From: Vicia villosa | Lineage: Eukaryota; Streptophyta; Magnoliopsida; Fabales; Fabaceae | Direction: 5' to 3' | Assembly (NCBI RefSeq): GCF_029867415.1 | Contig: NC_081182.1 | Location: 16,118,497-16,182,496, forward strand | Length of the DNA stretch: 64,000 bases | Part shown: piece after piece, positions 38,575-48,509 of the stretch | Position numbering within the stretch: position 1 is the stretch's first letter | Layout of the letters: every line of letters starts with the position of its first letter | Position numbers and translations under genes: made by a program | Notes under the pieces: model-generated | What the model was told of the DNA's origin: nothing | The model's input: only the letters and a program-made list of their open reading frames with translations | The model's database searches: none

Positions 38575-40480
38575 GGCATTATTCCCGGTGAAACTCTTCA
38601 GATACCTATGTGACCTTTGTCCATCTTCACTTCTTCTGTTTTCAAAAACCATTTACTATTTATCATATATATTCAACTGTTATCAACAAAACAACAAAAA
38701 TACTGTTGAGGCTCTGTACATACTTCTTCAAAGGCCTCCACTCCATCCAGGTTAGGCTTTACAAGCTTTCAATTTACAGTCTTCATTTAAAATACTGTCA
38801 AATATAAACTGTGCATATATTAGTTTAGAACTACGTTTGAGTATAAACCTTAGGACAGTTAAACTATATATATATTATAGGAATATGGCCTAGGATTGAG
38901 AATGTCTTCCCGGTGAAGGCTCTTTCCTAATTAGAGATCTGTAGTTCAAACCCCCAAGATGAATTATTCCCGGTGAAACATCTTGGTAAAAACCTTAGAA
39001 TCCAAAATATAGGACACATCCACCCAAAGAGGAATTATTCCCGGTGAAACCTCTTACCCATTTGCTTAGAGCCAAAATAAGTTCAAAACCACATAGCTTT
39101 CTCTTGTGCTATAACAAGGACCCTCGATTAGCCTCCTCTTGGGCTTTGTACAAGGACCCACAGGCTTCTTAAAAGCATTTCCAGCTTCCTCTTGAGCTTG
39201 TATACAAGGACCCATCAGGTTTCTTATAAACATAGGAACAGGTCTTTAGTCACCTTTTAGCCTACCCTGGTGAGTTTCTTCCAATTTAAACCAGACTTTA
39301 AACAAGCTAAGTTTGTCTCAATTTCACATTGAGTACACTTTTTGGAATGAGAGACATGGACAGTCTCTGTCACCCTTATCTTCATCAATCTTCCTTAGCA
39401 GAGTCTAGGATCTATGTTTTGATCATCCTCAGCATTGAGTCAGCCTTCATCTTGGGCTTTAAACAAGAAGTCTCCACTAGATAATCTTTCTGCCAATCCT
39501 TTCATCCCTTAATAATGGAGTGCTACCCAAATCAATCACTTTGTCAAAACCCCTGGAAAGGGTTAGCCTCCAACATCTGTCTAAAATGTCAAAATCCCTG
39601 GAAAGGGTTAGCTTCCACACATTCCTTCATTTCAATAAAAACCCCTGGAAAGGGTTAGCCTCCAACATCTGTCTAAAATGTCAAAATCCCTGGAAAGGGT
39701 TAGCTTCCACACATTCTTTCATTTAACAAAAACCCCTGGAAAGGGTTAGCCTCCAAAGTCAATTAATAAAAAGTCAAAGACTCATTGCTCTTAGGAGATA
39801 ATTTCCCCAAAAGAGTCAAAACCCCTGGAAAGGGTCAGCCTCCAAAAAAACATGATAAAGTCAGTCTTTTTTAACAGACAAATTCACCAGCTGAGTCAAA
39901 ATCCCTGGAAAGGGTTAGCTTCCAAAGAGAAACAGTCTTTTAATAAATAAAATCTCCTCAGTAGAGTCAAAACCAACAAAAACAGTTAGCCTCAACCTTG
40001 GGCTTCATACAAGGCACCCAAACAATAAAACTCCCCTGTCAAGAGTCAGCCTCAACCTTGGGCATTGTGCAAGGCAGATAATAGAGTCTCCCCAGTAAGT
40101 CCTTCATCACTTAGTAGCCACAACCTTGGGCTTTGTACAAGGCAGATAAACCATATCTTTCATGTGTCAAAGATTCCTAACACTTAGGATCTTTCCCCAT
40201 ATAGTCATCCATACTTAATTCATTTAAGAGTCCGCCACAACCTTGGGCTTTGTACAAGGCAGAAAATAATGTTTTCCCTAGCAACAGTTAGCCACAACCT
40301 TGGGCTTTGTACAAGGCACACAAATAGAGTCTCCCTAAGTAGAGTCAGCCTCAATTCTGGGCTTTGTACAGAACACAAAATACCCTGTAATTAACCCCCA
40401 GTGGAGTCATCTCTCAGAGTCAAATAATAATTAATTAATCAATCAAAAAGCCTCAAGCTTGGGCCTCATACAAGCCAGCT
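38575..40480 (+). repeat. Short interspersed repeats inside the giant LTR
   Basis: Three motif families recur: ATTCCCGGTGAAAC (about 38581, 38965, 39048); CCCTGGAAAGGGTTAGCCTCCA (39550 to about 39930, period about 92 bp in the first copies, alternating AACCCC/AATCCC versions); and CTTGGGCTTTGTACAAGG (39140 to about 40370, about eight copies). A 68-codon frame at 39520-39726 is produced by the second family. Confidence 0.75.
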
Positions 40481-41518
40481 AAATTCAAATCTTTTATACA
40501 GTAGATAGACATAGCTTATCTCTATAAAGAGATATTTTTACTACTCTACCACATTCAAACAAACAGACATTTCAATTTCAATTTCAACCAAAGTCTCCCA
40601 TTTAGGACTCTGAAAGACATGCTCTGGCACATCCCCAGACTTGTACACTTTCCCTAATTTGGACGAGCAACTTTCTTTCATTTAAGAGGCATCTGACTGG
40701 CATACTTGCACACACACAAGTAAGGTCCCCCTCTTGAATGAAATGAATTCAGTTATTCTGTCACACTTTCAAAATGTTTGTGGTAGAATAGTACTAATAC
40801 CTCTCTGTAGAGATAATTTCATGTCTCTTTACTGTAAACAGAGATTTAATTCCAAGCTTCAACCTTGAGCTTCAAGCAAGGCACAAAAACAATTAATTTC
40901 CCTAGTTAGTTCCCCGAACTACATTAAGCTCTGACTTCCACTAGGGATATGTAGGCATGAGGTTCACAAGGAATCTCAGCGAGCTAATAAAATACCAAAA
41001 ATAGTCAGTCTGTCTGTCTGTCTGTCTTTTCAAATCAATTCAATTCTCTCTCCTAACACAAAGGAGAAACTTTCCCAATCATTAGCAGCAAACACAAACA
41101 CAATGACACAGAGAAGGTTCCTGTAGAGTACTACAGATATGTAGGGTGTTTAAACACTTCCCTATGTATAACCGACTTCCCGGACTCCAGAATTTCTAGT
41201 CTAGGTGTAAATCCCCACACTTAGCAAACTCCTAGGGTTTAGTTGAGATCTTTTTTCCCCTTTCCTATTCGTAGGACAAATAAGAAAGTTCGTGTGATAT
41301 CGTAGGAAGAACTGAAATAAAATTCATCCCACCACGGGCGCATTCTCCTTCCAAATTTCGCGTGAAGGGTTTAGCGTGCCGTCCTCCCAAGTGAAACGGG
41401 GAGGTAAAAGAAAACGACACCACAAAAAGATACGCAAATTAAAAAGAAAAATCATTTGAAATTATAATTGTCATATAAATATTAATTTAATTTAGTTAGA
41501 AATTTATATAATTAAGTA

Positions 41519-42055
41519 ATCATATACCTTTGTGTTCGCACACATCATATAATATCATTACAAATCTATCATGAGTAGTCATCTACCCGTTCGTTTGCAC
41601 GGATTGCACAATGTTATAAATAATAAAATAAATATAATATATGAGATTATATTTATTTGATTCGGTAACATGTACCAAATTTTTTGTCCAATTTTGTTCA
41701 TTGTCACCCATACCCCCTATCTTATTATAATCATTTGAAATCTTTTTCACTTATTTTAAATAAATTTTTTGATATATTTAATAGATTTATTTTTTCAAAA
41801 ATATCAGTTATGGCTTAATATTAACATATAAAAAATAAAGAAAATAAATAATATAGTAATGGTTAAAAATATAAATAAAATATATACAAATTAAGTAGCT
41901 TTGTCCCGTCGAAAAATGTATATTTTAGTAGAAAAATAAAGAAATTAATTAAGAAATCATTTACCTGTGCGTTCGCACATTTTGTATAATATCGTTATAA
42001 GTAGTAAATTAATATAATATAGTGATGGTTAAAAATGTATATAAAATACAAAAAG
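41519..42055 (-). repeat. Degenerate repeats of the Helitron 3' end
   Basis: Three hairpin-bearing segments resemble the terminal ~90 bp at 35169-35261: TGTGTTCGCACACA (41530-41543), CCGTTCGTTTGCACGG (41587-41602) and TGTGCGTTCGCACA (41966-41979, perfect 6-bp stem). At least the last is followed, like the true end, by AT-rich DNA with GATGGTTAAxAATxTATATA. None retains an adjacent CTAG. Confidence 0.6.
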
Positions 42056-42210
42056 AATAACAAATTTTTGTTCTTATAACAAATTATGTATTCACCAGTC
42101 ATAATTGTCTCAAGTTAAATGTAATTTTATAAGTAGTTTCAGCCCGTCAAATTTTTGTTTTTATAAGAAATTATGTATTCAACTATCATAACTGTCTCAT
42201 GTTAAATGTA

Positions 42211-42272
42211 AAGTGGCAAATAATAACGATATGCCATCAATATTGATGACATATCGTTATTATTGTCACTTG
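42211..42272. repeat. Near-perfect 62-bp inverted repeat
   Basis: Two 31-nt arms meet without a loop at CATCAAT/ATTGATG (centre 42241/42242), with about two mismatches and one bulge. It could form a cruciform or RNA hairpin. No element family recognised. Confidence 0.7.
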
Positions 42273-42529
42273 ACTCAATTACATATTAGTTAAAAAATTA
42301 AATCTAAATAATATAAACAATATTTTTCCTTTTATAAAAATAAGGATCCAGGTAAATAAATAAATAAAAGTCAAATGATCCATTATTAAAGAAGGTTTAT
42401 AACTATGTATTAAAAATTTAAATAGATATTATTGTTAATTATTATCCATGTATCACATATATTAATAGTTATAGATAAATTTAAAGAATAAATTAATCTA
42501 AAAATATATATTAGTCTAAAATAATATAT

Positions 42530-43475
42530 TATTTAAAATTAAATCAAATTAATTTTTGAAGATATAAAAACGTGTTATCAATACCTCTTAGGATGCAAAG
42601 AACGTGTTATCAATTCCTTATTAATACCTGGATAATAAAAGGTATAAATCAAGTTAATATATAGAATATTAGATTTAGAATATTAATTTATTGGAATAGG
42701 CCATTTATTGGAATATGCAAGTTTGACCGTTTTGAAAAGTTTAAAAACCGTTTTCTTTATCTTTTTATTTAAATAAGTGGTTATCCATATAGATTTGCTT
42801 ATTCTCTTATGTGTTTTTAAGTTTTCATTGTCTTGTGCGGTGTTTGTTGGTTTTCCCGTCTTTAGTACGGTGTTTGTTGGTTTTCCCGTCTTAGTACGGT
42901 GTTTGTTGGTTCAGATGGACACATTTACTTCAAATCATTGCAGATTTGAGGAAGACTTGGGCGTCAATGTTGCAGATCCAGAAGTATGAATATTTTGGTG
43001 ACTTTTATTTTGTCATATTTGTAGGCACTTTTAATTTGCCGTTGTATGCTATTAACCTAGGTGTTGCAAGATTGTTTGCAGATTCACCTTTTTTCGTTTT
43101 TAGCAATCTTGAATTTGTAATGATCGATGTATTTTTCAATTTGAATGAATGAATATCTTTTTAGTCAAAAAAAAAAAACAAATGCGTGTAACCTAAATTC
43201 CAATAATAAATGTGACAGTATGAAATATTTGGTAATTATTAGAATTAAATATATGGTGGAAAAACAGGTTATTTAAAATTAAATCAAATTAATTTTTGAA
43301 GATATAAAAACGTGTTATCAATACCTCCTATAATGCAAAGAACGTGTTATCAATTCCTTGTTAATACCTGATAATAAAATGTATAAATCAAATTAATATA
43401 TAGAATATTAGATTTGGAATATTAATTTATTGGAATAGGCCATTTATTGGAATATGCAACCATTTTGAAAAGTTA
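42530..43475. repeat. About 735-bp direct duplication within the Helitron body
   Basis: A ~205-bp segment (42530-42735, containing AAAAACGTGTTATCAATACC) recurs at 43265-43470 with a few differences, and a third partial copy lies at about 43675-43790. The spacer between the first two holds a GC-richer insert (42777-43160) with a ~29-bp triplication. Confidence 0.75.
42836..42912 (+). repeat. 29-bp minisatellite, three copies
   Basis: GTGCGGTGTTTGTTGGTTTT is repeated with TTCCCGTC(T)TTAGTACGG linkers, the last copy incomplete. It underlies a 70-codon frame at 42777-42989 that is unlikely to be a gene. Confidence 0.8.
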
Positions 43476-44679
43476 AAAAACAGCGTGTAAACTAAATCAC
43501 AATCATAAATATGAGAATATGAAATATTCACACGTGTAAATTAAATCTTAATCATAAATGTGACAGTATAAAATATTCCTTCTAATTATTATATTATAGT
43601 ACTATAGATAAAAATATGTAGCTATCAAAATTTCAAAAACACAATTTATTATCATTATTAAAAATATTATATAGAATATTAGAATTTGAAATATTAATTT
43701 ATTAGAATATGTCACTTATTTATTTTTTCATCACTGAATATGTCATTTATTAGAATAGGCAAGTTTAACCATTTTGAAAAAGTTAAGAAACAGGATGCGT
43801 GTAAAGCAAATCCCAACCAATCATAAATGTAACAGGTATGAAATACTCCTTCTAATTATTATATTATATTATTATATTATATTTCATAAGGATAGTAAAC
43901 TAACATCCAAAATATCCTTCTAATTATTATATTATATTATATTATATTATTATATTATACTTCATAAAGATAATATACTGACATCCAAATATATACTAAC
44001 ATTCAAATATATTATGGAATGAGAGATTTATAAAATATTATATTATTTAAAAATATAAATCATATTAATTTTTGAAAGATACATTATAAAATAATATATT
44101 TTTTATTACTTATAATTAAAAAAAATATTTATTAAATAATTATTTCTCTTAGTTTTTTTTTACAAATAAGAGCGTTATTTTATAATAAAGAGTAAGATTT
44201 TTTTTTAAAATCATATATTTTTCTAAAAAAATGGTTGGTAATTTTAATTATTGTGTTTGATCTTTCAAAAATAAATTGGTATATTATTGTGTATAATTTT
44301 AACATATATAAATTATTAAATTATTAAATACTAATGTACAGATTTATCACAGTAATCATTAAATAGATTTATTACAGTAATCAATAAATAGATTTATTAA
44401 AATAACAAATAATGAATTTATTATAAATTATCTGATTTTTTATGCAATAACAATTGCTATCTTTAAAAATAAATAAACTATCTTTGTCAAAATACATATA
44501 TTATAATTATTAAAAGTTAAAATATTGTATACTGTAGGCTTGTTTATTTTACATATAATTTATTGGTTCACATGGTATATTTTTATTTGTAATTGAATTC
44601 CTATTTATAATAGTATACATGTATTTGAGAATTGACCATTAACCATTAAGTTTTTATGCAACAATTTTAATAATAAAAA

Positions 44680-44708
44680 ATAAATAAATAAATAAATAAA
44701 TAAATAAG
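44680..44708. repeat. (AAAT)n microsatellite
   Basis: About seven perfect AAAT tetramers. Confidence 0.9.
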
Positions 44709-46912
44709 GGAAAAGAGAGAAAACGTGGGATATTTTGTAACCTCAGATTGTTCTCTCTCATACCACTTCATCATCTCCTTCACTCTCACCACCTATTCCC
44801 ACCATTGTTGATTTCTCTCACCATAAAAACTCAATCGATTTGAAAATTGTGAATACTGTTCCACTCGTTTCTTTGTCCTCACCATGAATCCACAAACCAA
44901 ATTCTCAAACATTAGACTATCATCATTTAATTTCAAAATTTCCTCAAAAACCCTATAGTTCTAAAGCTAAATTAAATGACAATGGTATGCAATTTTACAC
45001 AATAGTTATGGGGTTATTAGTCAGTGGAAGATATCACATATATTAGTAATGAGAAAATAATATAATGAAACGACATGAAAATTTATGACCCAGAGCTAGT
45101 CCATTGATTTTTGATTTCGGGGGAGCTCCAAAGTATTAGGTAGGTGTCAAAATCTTCTCTTCTTTCATAAGCTCCATCTTTGTTCTTCTTGCGGTTTATG
45201 TTGTTGCTTCTGTCAGTGATGAGTTTTTGTGATGCTTGCTGTTGAATTGTTTGCAAGTTTAATGAGGTTGTACGTTTCAGTTATGTTTCACAGTAGAGGT
45301 GTAGAGCTTTGATGTATTTTGCTTATTGAACCTTTTGCAATAGAGGAAATTGAAAGAAACTGTGAATGAGGATAGAAATAAATAGAAGGGGCAAATAAAG
45401 TTTGAAGTTTGAATCCAAAGGTTTTTAGTGTATTTCCAATGCGTTTTTGGTGTATTTCCAAGACAGTATGCGTGCAAAAGTAAGGAATCAAAACATTGGA
45501 ATATTAACTGAAAATGCTACTACACGTTACACGGTACTCAATACGTTTTTTTGTAAAAGAAAATGGACAATTGAAAAGTTATTAAATGATGAAAAAATCT
45601 ACTCATTAATGAAAGTATTAAAGAAGATACAATTACCGCTATGTCCCTGAATATCACTTTCAAATTGGTGAATATAAGGATATTGAAAGAATTTCATATG
45701 TCATGTACTTTATTATATTAAAAGTAGATTTCCTAAGTTATACAAAATATAGTAGGAAACTAATAATATCATATTTCCTTATTGAAAACCCACATCCAAC
45801 CCAAATTCAAACCTGTTATACTTTAATCTTACGATTACAAATGATTTTTCAATTTCGCACACTCAAGGTTTCAGTTTAAGTCTTCTCAAATCTCGCCTAG
45901 CGATATCACGCCTTCTTCTCATCTTTTTTGCCATGTACATATCACCTCTTCTTCTCTAGTCTCTCATTTCTTAAGTTCTTTCTTTTCCATTTTATTATTT
46001 TTATTCTACTGTACTCTCTTCCAACTACGTTTTTAATGTTCCTTTTATTCTCTAATCTCTCCTATCTTTTGTTCTTTCTTTTTCATCTTCTCTAATCTTT
46101 CACTTCTCTCTTTTTTTCTATTTCATTATAATATTTTGATATTGTTTTATGCTACTATTTTTATGTTTTTATTCCACTTTTATCTAATTTTATTTATGTA
46201 TATTAAATGAAAAGTTGTTGTCTAAATATGACGATTTTTGCTATTATTTGATAACGTATAAATGACTAAATACAAAGTTATGTTGTCATCTATATGTGTA
46301 TGTATGACTCAATAATTTAAAAAAAAACCGAACCAACTCAAACTGCATTAGCTTTATGTGATTTGATTCGGATTTATTTATAAAAGTCAACAGAACTACA
46401 TACTTTTTCTCTTGCGGTTCAGATATTTTTCACCTCAAAATCGCTCAAACCGCATCGCAAACACCTCTAAGCAATTTTATGGCTTATTTTGGGTTGCAAT
46501 TTATTTTATATGAATACCCTCATTTAATATAATATTTTGGCTAATATTTATATTAGTTTATTAATGCAATTTAGATGCTCTCTCTCTCTCGCACACATTT
46601 CTCTTCATCTATCACTATCTTCTTCTCCACAAACACCAAAAATCTCCATTGATTTACAAAGTGTAACCGTATATTCTAACAATAATTGCTAAATAATTGC
46701 TAAATTTATGAAAGACATCATCACTTCTAAAAAGATATCAATATCAATAGGTAATAAAACAATTCTTCTCCACAAACACCAAAACCCTCTAAAAGAAAAA
46801 AAAAGAAGGATGTATTAATTTCGGTACAATTATTTATTTTTTTAAATGGTTAGTAGTACTAATAACAACCATTTATATGCTATATATAATGCATATAGAA
46901 AACATTACAAAT

Positions 46913-46985
46913 TTTCATTGCCGGGATTTGAACCCGGGTCTCTCAGGTGAGAGCCGAGTATCCTGACCAACTAGACTACAATGGA
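46913..46985 (-). tRNA. tRNA-Glu (CUC), array unit 10 with native 5' flank
   Basis: 73 nt. Acceptor TCCATTG/CAATGAA keeps an A-T pair where other copies have G-C but has one C-A mismatch. Anticodon loop CTCTCAC. It is the only copy whose upstream flank is not LTR: on the minus strand an AT-rich stretch and AACAACAATGCCAGCAT precede it, with CAA motifs typical of plant tRNA genes. Downstream only AAAATTTG follows, so the TTTTT terminator of the other copies is missing. Confidence 0.82.
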
Positions 46986-46993
46986 ATGCTGGC

Positions 46994-47607
46994 ATTGTTG
47001 TTAATTTTTAAAATTATAATTATAGTATTGAAGCATGGTTTTGGTAGTTTACACATGCAGAATGCAGATTGGCAAAGATGTTACAGCAAGTCTACTAAGC
47101 TGCAATGGATTCAAAGACCGACACCAAAACAATATTTGTCTTTTTGGTTAATTGAATCTCATTGGTTTGATTGTTTATGTGTGCGCAATATATTTGGAAC
47201 GGAAGGATTCTCACACCCTTAGTTCGTGGAGAGGCAGTCAGAGAAAATATGGTTCACATATTTTTTTTAGCATCTCTAATGTGAGAATAAATTTTGATTG
47301 TTTGTGGATTTAAATTGTCACATTGTTTTTAAACAATTTTAATTATTTTTCTTCAATGGTAATTATAAATAAGTAATATATATTTGACCCCATCAATTTA
47401 TATTATTTTATTTACACAATATTTTAAATATATTAAATTAATTAATTCAAGTAATATATATATGTGTATATATACATTAAATTTAAAAATACATAAATGA
47501 CGAGAAATAAAATAGATAATAATAAAAAATATGTAAAATACATAATGATGACAAATAAAATACATAATGACAAGAAATAAAATACATAATAATGGAAAAT
47601 ACATAAA
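46994..47607. other. Single-copy DNA right of the array
   Basis: A frame over 46947-47222 ends with FWLIESHWFDCLCVRNIFG, which matches no family I recognise; its start lies inside the tRNA gene, so it is not credible as annotated. From 47,260 the DNA is AT-rich, with TACATAATGA-type repeats at 47,490-47,600. Confidence 0.45.
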
Positions 47608-48060
47608 TTAATTTTCATTGTTCTCGTGCCCAAATCATTTCCAAATATATTCCACCAAGTCCGCTTGAAGTTGACGATGATTTTGTTTTTGATGAATATT
47701 GTGATTTTCGTTGCATGTATGCTCATAAAAAGTGTGGATGAGAACCGTTAGATACTTCAGCGGATGGAATGTCAATATCGACATGATCATAATAAAAATT
47801 ACCATCATATGTGTCACGTTCGTCTTCAACAATCATGTTATGCATAATGATGCATGCATACATGATATGTTTCATTGTATTCATGTGCCAAGACCGTGAC
47901 GGACCACGTACAATTACTAATCGAGATTGAAGCACTCCAAAAGCTCGTTAAACATCATTTTTAACTGATTTTTTTGCAGGTTGACAAATAATTTTCTCTT
48001 TTCTCCTTGCAACATTAGGATTGGATCGAATTCTAGTGTGTCGAAGGGTAGCTTCTGGTT
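47608..48060 (-). pseudogene. PIF/Harbinger transposase C-terminal fragment
   Basis: Minus-strand pieces read RAFGVLQSRLVIVRGPSRSW, then HIMYACIIMHNMIVEDERD, and in another frame HRQLQADLVEYIWK. These match in order the C-terminal end of plant PIF/Harbinger (HARBI1/ALP1-like) DDE nucleases. It is broken by a TAA just before RAFGVLQ (47948-47950, where Glu is usual), a frameshift near 47,750 and a TGA after EYIWK. The catalytic part and any terminal repeats are absent. Confidence 0.78.
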
Positions 48061-48127
48061 CGAAAAAGATTGTGTCAAAGACATATATAATGTAGTCGAA
48101 GTGTGTTCTAGTACGTGGGTGTTGAAA

Positions 48128-48489
48128 TGTTAGGGTTGTTAGTATTTCGAATTGGACCTGTTTGTTATGTCCAATTGTTTAAGTTAACTTGTACCCTAAG
48201 TTGGCTTGTAATGGATATTTGTGAAAAAGCCTATTAGTTTAGTATGTTAGGTTATATTATAAATAGCATACTAGTCTCTCATCATTGCATACGGAAAATC
48301 CTAATTTAAGGTGAGAGGGTTATTTGTTATTCTTGTAGCTTGTAATCTTGTTTAAAGAGAAAGGAAATAATAACAGTTATAACCAATCCTTGTTGTTCTT
48401 CGTGTTTATCATCTTTTCTACCCTTGTGTGTTTCTTGATCTCAAAGAAACAATTTATCCTTTGTTTATCAAGGCATCCTTTTAATAACA
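48128..48489 (+). mobile_element. Copia-like LTR remnant
   Basis: Starts TGTTAGGGTTG, has a TATA-like ATTATAAATAGC at about 48255, and can end at TTTTAATAACA, giving TGTTA...TAACA inverted ends. No matching target duplication and no internal region. It abuts the start of homology to IMPL2 intron 2, so it may have been cut by the rearrangement. Confidence 0.42.
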
Positions 48490-48509
48490 GACAAGATAGT
48501 ACCACATAT

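Larger units (their letters stand above)
35262..41424 (+). mobile_element. Giant solo LTR (6,163 bp), Ogre/Tat-like Ty3/gypsy
   Basis: Begins TGTCATACTCTAATTTTTGA and ends GACACCACA. It is flanked by the perfect 5-bp duplication AAAAG (35257-35261 and 41425-41429), with no internal retrotransposon region, so it is a solo LTR left by LTR-LTR recombination. LTRs of 5-6 kb are characteristic of Ogre elements in legumes; the family call rests on length, the start sequence and legume context. A TATA box (TATAAATA, 36814-36821) sets the orientation as plus. Short frames such as 36686-37024 and 37025-37300 lie inside the LTR and show no retroelement domains. Confidence 0.82.
35169..45728 (-). mobile_element. 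Helitron inserted in array unit 10
   Basis: On the minus strand it starts TCTACTTTTAATATAATA at 45728 and ends CTAG at 35172-35169. A perfect 10-bp hairpin (GACCCGTGCG, 2-nt loop; 35178-35199) lies five bases before CTAG. The uninterrupted LTR reads ACTAATTTCC in all other units; here ACTAA precedes and TTTCC follows, so insertion was between A and T with no duplicated bases. Without the nested solo LTR it is 4.39 kb. No Rep or helicase motifs were seen, so it is non-autonomous. Its 41.4-44.7 kb body is AT-rich with internal duplications, and 44.7-45.7 kb is less AT-rich but unidentified. Confidence 0.9.
22851..46993. repeat. Tandem array of LTR-fragment / hAT-half / tRNA-Glu units
   Basis: Founder unit U1 is 22851-24362 (intact LTR). 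Copies: U2 24363-25844 (1482 bp), U3 25845-27306 (1462), U4 27307-28791 (1485), U5 28792-30253 (1462), U6 30254-31588 (1335), U7 31589-32961 (1373), U8 32962-33782 (821), U9 33783-35066 (1284). U10 is 35067-35168 plus 45729-46993, split by a Helitron. From U2 on, each unit starts with a 161-bp LTR fragment lacking the first ~33 bp, then the copia right flank and the hAT right half, then a CT-rich stretch, a fixed AT-rich stretch and tRNA-Glu. U6, U7, U8 and U9 each carry a separate internal deletion. Units are roughly 97-99% similar by eye. Confidence 0.95.

Noticed and set aside
24363..46993. Array LTR pieces as independent solo LTRs
   Set aside because: All lack the same ~33 bp at one end and share the same non-LTR flanks, so they were copied as part of the unit.
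22851..46993. CRISPR-like array
   Set aside because: Units are over 1 kb, contain a tRNA and mobile DNA, and the sequence is clearly a plant genome.
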